64,000 nt of DNA from Vespula vulgaris (GCF_905475345.1 NC_066590.1:4184501-4248500), one strand, 5' to 3'. Positions 27,577 through 41,566 are shown, counted from the stretch's first letter. Notes: a model not told the origin generated them from the sequence alone. Numbers and translations: made by a program.

Positions 27577-29727
27577 AGAGAACGATCTTCTTTCAACTTT
27601 TCTTTGACCAAGTCCCTTTTCCTTATTATTATATTATATCATATAATCGTTTTAAAATTCGAATTTATACCTACTTTAAAGTGTTCCGTCTTCAACACGA
27701 GACGCCATTATTATAACGAACGACCTCCGGGCAAAGTCTCGTAAAGTTTCCACGCAATTACTAGAAGATATATATTCATGTATGTATACGTTTAATATGC
27801 ATGTATATGCATAATAAGCATACATAGTGTAAAAGATGGCACGACTTGTTCCGAGTCCCGTGTTATCCGAAATTCTAACGGTGCTGTCGAGTTCTACGAA
27901 TAAGTTCTAAACGACGAAAACCAACACGAAAGTGGATAATAGGAAAACGATAGACGATTTTTGTTGGCAAGACACGTTTCGCTCGGTTTCTCATAATATC
28001 TGAAATAAAAGTCATTCGACTGGAAGAAAAACGTTCATTTCGGTATCTCTATGATATATATATATATATATACACACACACTCACACACATATACGTATA
28101 ATATATTTGTGCTGTATCTCTTTCTTTCTTTCTTTCCGTTAACGTTCGTCTGTGAACGTTATTAAATTTTTATTCCACTTCAATTTATCTTCGTGGCTTT
28201 ATACGAATGAATTTTTTGAATGTGATCGTCGCATTCCGTGTGAAAACTCACACGCATCGACGAATGGAATTTCATGATAGCTGCTACTAACTTGGTGGTC
28301 ACGTTGATCTCGAAAGCTCTCTTTTTATTCGCTTTTTTTTATTACTTTTTTTTTATTTTTTGTTATTACTGTTACTCTCTTTCTCCTTTCACCGTCTGAT
28401 ATTTCTAGGAAAATATCTCGTACCGGCCTAAACTAACGAGTACTGAAACTCGAGTTACGTGACGAAGAAGCTCTCTGCTGGATAGAAGATTCTTTCTCAA
28501 GGGAAAGGAAATCTTGAGGATACCGCGAGAGAGTAAAATTTTATCTTGATGTTTTTAAAAGACGAAAGTGTAAGAAGGTGGATCGTGAATCCTAGAAATC
28601 GAGCTAGACGGTAAAGGACCGAGACAAAGCGAAGGATTTTTAAATACGGAGAAAATAGTCAAGGAGACAGAGATCTTGTTGCATTTTATTATAAGCGCTC
28701 GAAGAAGTATATCTTTGTTCGTCGAACTGCTATTTTTAAAAGGTTTTTTTTTTTCTTAACGAGTCTCGTTTAATTGCTTGATGATATTGTACGATAATAA
28801 AAGGAAAAAAGCAAACAATACATCTATCCTTTTCAAATACTAAATCATTGTAGCCTGCAATGGAAATATTTATAAGAGACAGGTTTTGTCACACGTTTTA
28901 ATATATTCGAGATAAATTGTTAAAAAAAAAAGGATTAAAAAAAAATAAAAAATATGGCTGTAATATCGTTGTAATATAAAATACTGGATTCACAGAGACG
29001 TTGTTATAAGTTGAACGATAATTTTCAACCTGTCTGCTGCATCTTCAAATGCATAACTCGCACGAATGAATTATCGAAGCACGCGATCGTGAACAATGGG
29101 AGAAACTTTGTGAAATGTCACTAACAGACATTTTCGATACACATATCGTTCCGTTACCGGTTATTTCTACTCGTTTACGTGGATATAAGAATTTTTACTA
29201 CATTACGAATTCGGGAGTCGATCGAATCGGGAAGGATAAAAAAAGAGAGAAAAAAAGAAAAAAAAAAGAAAGAATGGAGCGAGCAGTACGATTAAATCGA
29301 AGTGAATTTGTTTGTATGCCAAATTGAATCGTGGTTCTTTCCAAAGTGTATCGAAAGACTCGAATCTCATTTAAGAAGCTCGAAAAGTGCCGAAATAGAC
29401 TTATGGCCAAGTAATATAAAAAGAAAAGAAAAAATAGATAAATAAAAAAAATTTTTAATAAAATAGAAGAAGCAAAAAAAAAAAAAAGGAAAAAAATCGA
29501 AGCCATCCTCGTCAGCGTTTTCTATTGTAGTCTGTTTGTGTAAAACCAATAAAGAAAAGTGTATCATCCGATCCATCATCCACGTTTGGATTACACACAT
29601 GGGGTGGGTCGTTCCATTCCACCGAGAAATCGAACCATCCCTGCTTTTCCTGCTTTCTATGATATACTTCTCTTGCGTCTAATCTTTATTTGCATATACA
29701 CAGATACGCACTTACATATATACATAT

Positions 29728-29758
<31 letters not shown>

Positions 29759-30244
29759 AGCGTAGTGTTATATATCGACGAGCCGATAAAAGGAGAACAA
29801 AATTTTATCCTTTTTCCTCTCTTCTATTTCCTTTTTCTGGTGGAAAAAAGGAAAAAATAGTATTTTCTCGAAAGGAAGAATATACCATCGATCTATACGA
29901 CAGAAATCGCGAAATGTATCAAATATATTTATTGAATCTAGTGAAGTGAACTTTGCGCTTTTAAATATAATAGAGGATATTCCATAACAATTTTTGTCAC
30001 GTTAATCCCATCCTTTTTTTTTATTAGAAAAAGAAAATCTTTTTATTATTAAAAAAAAAGAAAATTATGCAAATGAATAGAACTTTTCGGTAAAATGATA
30101 AATAAGATCGTTTAATATTATTTCTTATAAAAAGTCTTATCTTTTTATTCTCACGATAAGTGATAAGTTCTTAAGGAGAAATTTAAGCGACGAAGAACGA
30201 TCGATGTGTCTTTTATCTTACCCTTTTTCTTTTTTCTGTTGTAG
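26205..30244. other. Non-coding interval
   Basis: No coding exon is seen. The interval contains CT/GA microsatellites (26,545-26,580, 26,940-26,966, 27,547-27,570), short (AT)n/(CA)n near 28,052-28,090, ACAT repeats at 29,720-29,757 and A/T-rich DNA. It would be the intron between ORF1 exons 2 and 3. Confidence 0.45.
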
Positions 30245-30358
30245 AAAGCGCGTGCGAAGATGAGGAGCATATCGCCAGGGGCGGAAGGACCCCTGGTGAA
30301 AACGATTTCGACGAGGAAGGTGGTGATGGAACAGGCACTGGTACGACGTTCCATCTAA
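30245..30358 (+). CDS. Candidate last coding segment of the unrecognised small ORF (ORF1, exon 3)
   Basis: Read in phase 0 from the acceptor at 30,244 (pyrimidine tract ending TTGTAG), the exon encodes 37 residues beginning KARAKMRSISPGAEGPLV and ending ALVRRSI, then TAA at 30,356-30,358. Joined to the exons at 7,603 and 26,082 it completes an 86-aa basic protein. The same bases are also open in the TRP-gamma frame, where they would encode an acidic, Gly/Thr-rich stretch. I therefore cannot say from one genome which frame is translated. Stop and channel start are separated by two bases. Confidence 0.4.
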   Translation, partial: KARAKMRSISPGAEGPLVKTISTRKVVMEQALVRRSI

Positions 30359-30360
30359 GA

Positions 30361-30534
30361 ATGGCGACGAACACGTCAAGGGCTCAACTATCCGGCGCCG
30401 GGGGAGGCTTCCTTAGGGGTGCCGGGCAACAACACGTCAACTTCGATCCAGAAGCACCCCCGTTGCCACCCTTAGATACCACCCAACAGACTACGAGTCT
30501 GCTCGAGAGACCCGATGCCGATAAGAAAGTTAAA
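30361..30534 (+). CDS. Trpgamma: TRP-gamma coding exon 1 (residues 1-58)
   Basis: Begins with ATG in a good context (purine at -3, G at +4) and encodes a Gly- and Pro-rich disordered N-terminus with the run DPEAPPLPPLD, ending ...DADKKVK in phase 0 at a GTAAAT donor. The exon itself starts at 30,245. The frame is open upstream to that acceptor, so the N-terminus may be longer. Confidence 0.75.
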
Positions 30535-32574
30535 GTAAATCCTTTTTTTCAATTTTTTCCTTAAAGCGTTTTAAAGGGTCAAAATGGATTGTACCTATAA
30601 TACCATCGTTATTTTCTTTCTTTTTTCTTTTTTTTTCCTTTTTTCTTTTCTTTTCTTTCTTTTTTTTTTATCTCTTGATTCCACGAGAAATATAAAAAAT
30701 CATAAAATCTATCGGAACGGATATATTATACTTGAAAAAATAATAACGTGTTCGCGTAAATAATTAATTGTAAAACACGTTGGAGGATTACGAATATTTT
30801 CTCGTATATTCTTTGACTTTGGTTTATTCAAAAGATCTCGGATAAAATTGTTAATTAATGCATATATTTGATAAAAACATTTTAACAAGTTCGTTAGTGG
30901 TAATGGTTAATAGTATTACGGGAAGTTACATGACGTTGAAACTTTTACTTACGAACTCGTATTTAAAACTAATTCAATATTTTTTTCTCAAACCTGACAA
31001 ACAGTTACTTTTAAACCGTAGTTGTAGAATATGAATAATCCATACGCGAAACGTTCTGTTTGAGGGATAAAAAGTAGGATGCCTCAGTTATTTCCGTTCT
31101 TTTGCGAAGATGAAAAAAAGAAAAAGGAAAAGAAAAAGGAAGAAAGAGAAAACGAGAAACTTTGAACAGTAGAATGAAATTACCTTCTTGGACATGGAGG
31201 AACGATTTAATTTAGATTTACAATACTTCAACTAAATCGGATTAGAGGTTACGAACTGTGATTATCATCCGGAAGAATTATTTCAACCAACCATCGAAGT
31301 TTGTCACGGAGGAAACCGTAGAAACGGAAAAGGGTTGGAGAAAGGGATGCTAGGGGAAAGGAGGAGCAAGAGGAGGAGGAGGAGGAGGATGGATAAATGC
31401 TTTTGATTCGTTTAAATGCAAGCACCGAACAAACAGCTTTCGATGCTTGTCGATGTAACGAAAGGGGTAATCGCGAGTGGACGATAACGACGTTACGACG
31501 TCGATCCAATTTGTGAAACTCGCGAATAAATTGAGAAGCTTCGTTCATTTTATCATTTCCTTTACCACCATTACTTTCTCTCTCCCTCTTTCTCTCTCTT
31601 TCTCTCTGTACGTCTGCCTGTCTCTTTCTCTCTCTTCTCTCTTTCTCTCTTTGTAGTTTTCCTTGAATTCATTGAACCGGCAAAACACGTAGAAATTCCT
31701 GTGGTAAAGAATACCTATCGTTCGTTCCGATAATCGATTTCATTGAATCGGACATCGCAAGAGAAAACGTTTCTCTGTATCAATGTATCAGCTTAATGAT
31801 TCGTATGTATAACTACGTATCACGTATAGTGATATACATAGGTAAATTCACGACATTGGAAATAGTGTCGACATCCTATTAATTATCACGATACATTTGT
31901 ACGAAATTAATTAATTATTCTATATTTATACGTCGCTAGCTTTACGCTTCTCTTCTATATTGTTTATCTATATACATATGTATATATATATAAGAGAATC
32001 TAACTGGAACGTTATTTGCGATAGGCAAATTCGATCGGTATTTATAATATTTTCTTGATTATACCGAAAACGTAGGACATTCGTTACGTTTTAATTATCA
32101 AATTCGTCGATTTTCATCGCAAGAATTTCATTATCGTCCTTTACGTTTTATAAACGATCGACATTTTTTTTTTCTTCCTTTATATATCCAAATATATCCG
32201 ATGCGAAATCGAAAAGATAAAAGAACGTGGACAAGCGTAGCAAGAGAGATTCGAAGAGCTCTTTTTTTTATATACCTATGTTGGAAGGTTTATATACGTT
32301 TCTATATATCTGTGTTTGTATAAACGGTAGCTGACAAAGCTTTTACTTTTATTACGTCGTAAAATGTCAGACGAGGTTACCATTCTTGAAGAAAGGAATG
32401 ATATAGAAGGGCTGTTAGATGAAGATAATCTTCAGAATGATGAGCAACAGTTCTTTTTTCTTTTTTTTTTTTTTTTTGAATTTTTCTCTCTTTTGATAAG
32501 ATCTTTCGTACATATTTTTTAACATTATTGTTGTAATCGTCTTTCATACGCATTTTCTGCTTTCTGTTTTCTTT

Positions 32575-32628
<54 letters not shown>

Positions 32629-34113
32629 GTTTTAATACTTGAACTTATGTAGGTACATATTCGAAGAGGAACACGTAAAATCTATTTAAGGTTGAAAATT
32701 TTCGTATTCCGTGTAAAGCTTTCATCTTTTAGTACGTCGTAAATGTCATTGAGCATGGGAGATTCGCAATTCGAATGGTTTATCTAACGTTACCCGAAAT
32801 AGGGATTCTTTTTAATTATCGAATTATGAGTCTTTTTTTTTATTCTTTTCATATAAGTACATACAAATATATATATATATATATATCTGCTAGATATTTT
32901 GTACAATCAAAATAAAGCGTTGAAGAAAAATTGGACGAATTCTTGTAAGACGAATGAAAAAGAAACGGTAGTGGTGTCGTTATCAAAGTCTATGAATAAA
33001 TTCGGATGCTGTTAAAAAACGTAATGAAAAAGCTAGGATGATAGCGTACTTGTGGAATAAGAGATAAAAGAAAGAGAGATAAAAGAAAGAGAGGAAAACA
33101 TACCTTACACCTATATTACACGTGACGAACGGCTAGGACAAAATTGCGGTTATATACAATGGGAACCTTTTAAATTCTTCTCCAACTTTCTCGTGAGAAC
33201 TCTTATTATTATTTTGCATAAGTTTTACCTCGCGTGATTATTACGTCTTTGTCTTCGTATACGCTATTGGTTGAGTGTTCTAGGAGAATCATCTTTCTCT
33301 CTCTCTCTCTCTCTTTCTCTTTTTCAAGAGAAAGAGAGAAGAGGCAGCCCACTTTCGTGATAGTGCGGAAATCCTTCAAAGAGGTCGTCGTGTTCTTTCG
33401 AAAAGAAGCATTGTAACGAAAAGCTTCGATGGAGCTTCCGTGCTTTCCTCGTCTTGGAACTTTTCAAAAATAGCACGATATCGAGGCGAACAATTATCAA
33501 GGATTTCCCTTTTCACGAAGTACTTTTTTGAAAAGCAATTATTTCGGATTCGTATGAATATTCTATTTTCTTTCATCGTCCAACATCGACACTGAGAAAC
33601 TATGTCGGTTTGTTATAGAACCGTTAGCAATTAGATATGTTCAAAGGGATGTTTTCTAAGAGAAGAAGAAGAAGAAGAAGAAGAAGAAAAGAAAAGAAAA
33701 GAAAAGAAAAGAAGAAAAATAATAAAAATATAATTCTATGAGATCGACAAAGGTTTAACGTGAGAAAAGGGAATAGATGTAACAAGCAAGCATTGGCAAA
33801 AGATTGGCAAGAAGAAAGAAGGAAGGAAGATTACGAGTACCTCAAAGTTGACAGGGTGTTTGAGTCGGATATATGTATATATGTGTGAGGATACGATTAG
33901 CCCTCTTGGTTTTAAGAAGATGGCGTACTATGTCGAAGGCCGACACTGACAACGAGTGTTTGCTTGCCGCTCCCTAATTGTCGAATGGCACACCTTTGAC
34001 AAACACTGTCTATCATTCTTCGTAAGTCTCTCCTTTCTTTCGTTTCATAAAGAGAAAGAGAGAAGAGCTGATGGGAGGAGCAAGAGAAGAAGAGAGTCAT
34101 TCAAAACGACAGC

Positions 34114-34164
<51 letters not shown>

Positions 34165-37100
34165 TTATTTATTGAACTTCCATTGGAATTCATTGACTTT
34201 AGTTTCATGTTACAAATTTCGATGCAACATCCTACCTCGTGCAAATTTTTCCATCTCTAATATCATATATAGTTATTGATATCAATTTGATACAAAAAAA
34301 AAAAAAAAAGAGAGAGAGAGAGAGAAAAAAAAAGATTTTCACTTTATCGACGATTTCAATGTTGTAACTTTGTTTTTACGGACTACGAATGATTATATTT
34401 CAAACGAATGAGATCAAATACTCCTCCATTCTTGGAGGACAAATGTTTCTCGTTGGTTTTATGACTTATATAGTCGAAAAAGAACTATCTCTCTTAACGC
34501 TCGAACGATGGATCCTTTTTCTGAAAGAAATGGCCGATGGAAGCAAAGGCATGATTGTCGGCCCTTAGAAAAGGAGACCACGCTGAATCCGGATTCTTTT
34601 CATTTCACGATTCACAAAATGGGAAGGGAAGGAAGATTTTGATGGTGAGGGGGTGGGTTTAGGGAGAAGGTAACGAGAGGTCGACCGATCAAACAATGGA
34701 GAGCTATTCCACCTATTAATTCCTACGTCCCACTATCACTGGCCTTGCTTTATTTCTCTCTCTCTCTCTCTCTTACACACACACATACACACACACTCTA
34801 TCTATCTATGTATCTATCTATCTATCTCTGAAGCACGTGGATTTTCATCCCCCATTTTCATCCCTCATCTTGGCCGCCTACACATCCGACAATATAACAA
34901 GAGACGGAGAGCCCAACTGCATTTCTCGAATTCCATGATTCTGATCGAGTTCGATCCTCAAGATGCAGCTGCATCATGATAATATCGAGTCGTTTAATTT
35001 TGCGTACGCTTTTTAAACGTTCAAACATAGCAGTCAACATTATTTAATTCAAAGTACGAGATAATCATGTAAATCTTTTGAAAAGGATCGAAAGAGGAAG
35101 ATTTCGTGGATATCGATCATTGAACTATTCGATGAAGATTGATCGAGTTTATTTGATGGAGAGAGAAAGAGAGAAAGAAAAAACATGAATGAAATCGTTA
35201 TGTGTAGTATCGATCAATCGATCTGTGAATACCAAAAAAAAAAAAAACGACGAAGAAGATGTAATAGATGAGAAAGAGAGAGAGAGAGAGAGAGAGAAAA
35301 CATATATACCCTCGAACACGTTTTCTCGCTTTTTCAAGTTGTTCGTATCGACACGATAGCATCGTAATGTTCAAACACTTCGGCAAAAGTGTCGATTCGT
35401 ATATACAATGTTTTCGAGAACCCTAACATGATACGTGCGAACGCTTTCGTCCGAGCCGGAAGTTATGCACCCTGCCGTCTCTCGGTTGCACGAAGTCTCA
35501 AAGTGCATTCATCATCTCCGAAAACCTCCTTCTCTCCTCTCCCTCACTTCTCTCTGTCTCTTTCTCTCTCGTTCTCCCCCTATCTTTCTCTCGTTCTCCC
35601 CTATCTCTCTTTCGTTCCCATTATCGAGGAACTAGTCCCCGATCAATAACATTCACCACACGTTCAACTTTCGAAAAGCTTTAAAATCGAATGAAAAATC
35701 AAGATTATGGGCCGATAAAAAAGATGTTAAACTCATAGATATATTTACGCTCATTCGAGCGCCAGGAAAGACAAATATTTAGATTCCCAGCTGTCTTGAC
35801 CTGGGCAAAGCTCTCGAGAGCTTTAATAAATACGATTTAAATCAAAGCCATCGTGTAAACGCCCTCAGTTCGTACGATTCATGCATTTTCTTCCAGTTTG
35901 CGTGGAACATTTGGGTGTTGCCTCGCATATCATACACTTTCGTAATCATTTTTTACTTGCTAACGAAAACACATAATCCCTAGGTTCTACGAATAAAAAT
36001 CTAGGCAGGTATAATTTAATTGTGGTAATCACGGGAAATAAAAAAGTGAGAGAGAGAGGGGAGGGGGGAGGGAGAGGGAGAATAAAAAACTTTCTTCGTT
36101 TCAAACAAGCGAAACGAAAAGTTTCGAGCGAGCTCTTTCGAGTGACTTTTTTAATTACGTCGAAAAATTATTTCTCTCGATGGTTACAAGCAAAACAATA
36201 TGAACAAAGAGAACGTTCTTTCTTATTTAATATTTTTTTTATCGAATACCATCACTAGTATTAAAAGAAAATATGTTTATATCACATAGCATCTACATAT
36301 GAGAAACGTGAGGTCTCAATTTAGGAATTCTAACTTTGCGAGAGATAGAGACTGGAATGAATTAATTCGTAAAGACGTGAACTGAACCTGAGCATATCCT
36401 ATCCACTCTCTTATCCATAGAGACGTCACAGCTAGGATACGTGAAGTGTTTTCGTAGAAACAACAATACATATCTACATAAGATACGACCCTTTGAATAT
36501 TCCCAAGAGTAATTGCAGGTATTCAGTAGAATCCAATAAGAAGAAAGCAAAACAAAGTTCGTCGTTAGTAAGAAGTAACTTGTATTTTTAAGAGTGCTAG
36601 TAGGAGGAGGAAGAGTGTAAAAAATAAAATAGAAATAAAGTAAGAAGAAGAAAGGGAGAAAAAAGGAAGAAAGAAAGGAAAAAGAAAAAATCTCGCGACA
36701 AGACGGCATCGCTCTTTAATCCTGTTACAAGTATACGTGACTCTGTAAAAAAAGAGAAAGAGAAAAAAAAAAGAAAAAAAAGAAAGAAAATATAGGGAAA
36801 GAGGATGTCTCTGCGGAATATAAAAATATGTCGCTCTTTCGTGTCTATATGAATTGTCGGTCTTGTGTTCATTTCAGAGGCACAGTATCCATGGAATGAT
36901 GGAAGAGGAAAACGTGGTGAGACCTCACCAGGAAATGACGAGCCTTTCTATGCAAGAGAAAAAATATTTGCTAGCAGTCGAGCGAGGCGATGTGGCATCG
37001 GTAAGAAGGTAAGTACGAAAAACGGGGGATCGTTTTCTCGAATTTCCTTTTATTTTTCGTTTTCTTGTTTGCTCTTCTCTATTTATTTTCCTTTCTTTTT

Positions 37101-39936
37101 TTTTTATTATTCTTCTTTACCTTCTTTATTTTTCTTTTTTTGTTATTATTGTTGTTGTTGTTATTGTTGTTTGTTTGTTTTATGCGGTATTCCTTCTCTA
37201 AAAGGAATTTTTTTTCAATCCCTTCAAGTCCAGTCGTCTCTTCTCTCGAGCGTAATTACGGTTACAAGCACACCCTACGAAATCTCGTATATGTAAATAC
37301 ATATATGTACCTACATAATATATCATATACGCGCTAGGACTGCTGATTATAATTTACCACTTTCGGGTAAATTATTCCGCCACGTAACATCGTCTCTAGG
37401 GACGTCGAGGATTTACATACACCGCTTTTGGTCTATCCCTCATCATTTGCCAATGAAATACGTTTTCCAATTGCACTTTGTTCATGAATCGTTGATAATC
37501 TTTTAAATGGAAAATAGAGAAAGAAAAAGAAAAATATAGAAAAACGTACGAAGTTAACAAGTTATTGAATTTTATATCCGGGATAACGAACGTCGAAAGA
37601 AATTTTACAATTTCACCCTTTTACGAATCAATTTTTTGTTTTTATCTTAACCATCGTAGATTTCCTTGCATGCGCGTGTTGACTTTTTCTTTTTTTTTTT
37701 ATTTCTTTATCTCTTATACAAGAGGAAAGTTCAGCAAATGATCGGTCATTCTCTTACAGTTCCTCTTCTCCCATATACGCTTTGCTCTGTGAGTTAGTAT
37801 ACGTGTTATACGAAACACATACATAAATGCTCCCTGCGTATTTCACCATGTGAAATTAAGGATTCGATTGTTCCCTCGTTATCTCTATTTGTGACCACGC
37901 GCGAGCGCGCGCGCGCATACACTTACGTATATATACAAGAGCATTGACACGTTCACGAAAGGGTCAGAATCTCTCTCTCTCTCTCTCTCTCTTTATCTCT
38001 TCTTGTATTTTGTCAACCGTATAATCCGTTGAAACGATCCAAAAAGAAAAGAAAATTATTCGATGCTTTCTCATCTCTCAACACGCTATTATTCTTTTAA
38101 TAATTAAAATTAATACGAACCTGGGTAAGATTAATGTCAAGATCGATTTATTTTTCTCCTTCCTTCCTTCCTTCCTATCTACCTACCTTTCTTTCTTTCT
38201 TTCTTTCTTTCATTTTTTGTCCTTTTTTTTTCTTTCTTTCTTTTTCTCTCTTGTTACGAGCATAAAAGCAAAGGCTACTGAAAGTAATTAGCCTGTGAGA
38301 GTTCCATGCTTCTCATCTTCGAACCTTCACCACGTTCGAGAATAAAATCAAGTGTCACGCGGCGACCCACCATTTCGTCGCTGCTTGCGACAGGAACATT
38401 AATTATCCTTGAGACAAGGTCGGCTGAGAACCTCGTTCGAAGGTTCCAATAATTATTTACGGCCTACCGTTCGTCTTAGGGTAATTAGTGACTATTAAAC
38501 TACATAATGATCTTTCCTAATCTGCGCAATTTCATCTTCTAAAGAGAGAGAGAGAGAAAGAGAGAGAACTACTTAGGACACCTGCGACGAAAATAGGAAA
38601 TCTGATAACAACGTAGCGAGAAGGAACTTTAAATAAAACATTAATTTCGTTAACTATTGCATGGATTAGGAAATTTTTTATATATATATAAAAAAAAAAA
38701 AGATAGAAAAAAAAATTAACAAACTTAAAAAAAATTGTCCCTTTTCGTATCGCATTAATCACTTCGTTCGTTAATGTGTTTTTAAGATAATAAATAAATA
38801 AATAAAGGTTACAACGTAATAAGCAGAGTGTATGATCTTTGTCACAGAATGCTTCAAAGCGCACAAGAGAGCGACTTGAACATCAATTGCGTGGATCCTT
38901 TAGGAAGATCAGCACTCTTGATGGCAATCGACAATGAGAATCTCGAAATGGTGGAATGGTTGATCGAGCACAAAGTCGACACGAAGGATGCCTTACTTCA
39001 TGCGATTTCGGAGGAATTTGTCGAGGCTGTCGAAGTTCTTCTCGATCATGAAGAACTTTATCATAAGGATGGCGATCCTCACGTACGTATCGATCGATTC
39101 ATTGCCTATCACTTCTCTTTTTCTTTACTTTTTGTCGAAGAATAAAAAGAAGGAAAGGAAAAAGAAAAGAAAGAAAAGGAAAGGAGAGAAGAAGAAGAAG
39201 AAGAAGAAGTAGAAGAAGAAGAAGAAGAAGAAGAAGTAGAAGTAGAAGAACAAGAAGAACAAGAAGAAGAAGAAGAAGAGTCAAGCTTTTAAGACACTCT
39301 CGAAACCACAAATCACATTGGCTCGAGTAGGATGTTAAAGTAAAGTAATACGAGTTCGACCAACAGGAGTCTTAACATTGGTACACATACCTACATACTA
39401 CATTCGAAATAAATTCTTCTTTTTCTTCTTTCGTTCAACTTAACTTCCTCGAATGTTTTTCCTCTTCCTGTATAAAAGAAGAGAACGTTCTTTCACGATA
39501 TCGTATCCGTACCGTATTGGACAACGTTCTTTACGTTTTTCGTGCACGTCGATTCTTAGCTATAGACTCGATCGAGAAAATCGAGAGAGATTCGTGAAAA
39601 CGCTTACCGTCACGTTCGATGGGTAATGAGTAGAACACGTGCGATGCTTTCTCTCCTTCTCTCTCTTTCTTTCTCTCTTTTTCTTTTTTTTTCTTGCTCC
39701 TTTGAATCGGAGCTTCATAGCTTTATTCGATTCGCGTGCTGAGTATACCGATTAACTTATCTTTCAATCGGGACTACTTTCGTCTTTCTACTTCGTCTTC
39801 CTCTCTTCTTCCTTATTTTAAAGAAACAGAATGAATCATTGAAAGAAACGATGAATGATTTAGGAATGAAACTCCTGTAGGTTTAATTTGCCCTCGAACA
39901 AATCTGCGAATGAATATACTTAAGAGGAAGATAGAT

Positions 39937-39984
<48 letters not shown>

Positions 39985-41520
39985 GAAAAATAAAAGTAAA
40001 AGAAACGTGGTAAATTCCGTTTGAAAGTTTAATCGGCTTTAACAAGGAATCGGCTTACGTAGAACTTCGTGAATGATATCCCTTGGAAAAGGATAGTAGC
40101 CAGAGTTTGTAACGAATTCATTATGTCTCTGAAAATTGGATGGTCACGATGAAAACGATTCCTCGTTTGGTATCGTCTAATTAAAGCGAGTCAACGTATG
40201 GCCGATTTTATTAAACTTTTTCTTTCAATGCGAACGAAGATAAAAACGAAACGAATAGATATTTCCTTCGTTTTCAACGTTTTGCCAAAGGTATTATTTC
40301 ACAATGAATTCTCATTAAATGCGTATGATACATGTCATCGTAAAAATTTGTGATATCTTTAAATGATGTATTTAATTCCGATCACGAACGAGGATTTATC
40401 TTCACGAAAATAACATTATAATGTGTCTGGTAGAGCTGGGAAGCTCTACCGCCGGATACCGCAACGTTCACGCCGGATATCACGCCGTTGATCCTCTCGG
40501 CTCATAGGGACAACTACGAGATCATCAAAATCCTCCTGGATCGTGGCTCGACCCTACCAATGCCGCATGACGTTCGTTGTGGGTGAGTCCTGTTTTTTAT
40601 GCTTTAATACCAACCAACCAACCAACCAACCACCCAACCAACCACCCAACCAACCAACCAACTAATCAACCAACCAACCAACCAACCAACCAACCAACCA
40701 ACCAACCAACCAACCAACCAACCAACCAACCAACCAACCAACCAACCAACCAACCAACCAACCAACCAACCAACCAACCAACCAACCAACCAACCGATTA
40801 ACCGATCAACCGATCAAAACTGATCAACCGATCAATCCAAGAGAAAAGATAAACAAATGGATTCCTTTTTCCCATTAAAAAAAAAAGTAAACTACGGAAG
40901 AACAATAGAAGGATAAAAAACACAAAATGTCGTTGATTTAGATGCGACGAATGTGTGACGTCCAGGATGGAGGATTCCCTGAGGCATTCGAGAAGCCGAA
41001 TAAACGCTTACCGTGCCCTGGCATCGCCCTCTCTGATAGCTCTGTCCTCGAAGGATCCCATTCTGACGGCCTTTGAACTCTCTTGGGAACTTCGTCGACT
41101 TTCCTTTCTCGAGCACGAGTTCAAGTGCGAGTATCAGGTGAGATAAAAGAAAGGATAAGATGGAGGAGATACGAATGGAAAACAATAACAGATCATCTTT
41201 GCCACCTTTTTCCTTTTTCTATTTTCTTTAAATTTATACGATGTAAATTGTGGCTTTTTTATTCATTTCATTTGCTTTGATTCATCGCTTAAATCGAATT
41301 TGATAATAGATTATCTGAGTACAAAGTACGTACAGATATCTAACACCTGTTTTTCATTCGATAAACGACACGTGACCAAGAGTAATAGAGAGAAGAAGTT
41401 GGTAGTTTTAAAATCATCTTCTTTACTTCTACATTCAAGCTTTCTCGTAGAGGTCAAGCGTCACCGCACGTGTTACGAAGTTGCATCACTCTTTCTCTCT
41501 CTCTCTCTCTTTTTTCTTTC

Positions 41521-41566
<46 letters not shown>

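Noticed and set aside
31249..31548. 99-codon minus-strand frame with poly-Ser
   Set aside because: Poly-Ser comes from a GGA/GAG repeat inside the large channel intron.
39099..39311. Poly-Leu minus-strand frame
   Set aside because: Translation of the GAA/GTA repeat in channel intron 3.
40610..40796. Regular tandem structure resembling a CRISPR array
   Set aside because: The unit is four bases with no spacers, so it is a eukaryotic tetranucleotide repeat.
40577..40801. Open frame of Thr-Asn-Gln-Pro repeats, with a Val-Gly-Trp-Leu frame on the other strand
   Set aside because: Both are translations of the (CCAA)n microsatellite inside a channel intron; no start context or splice support.
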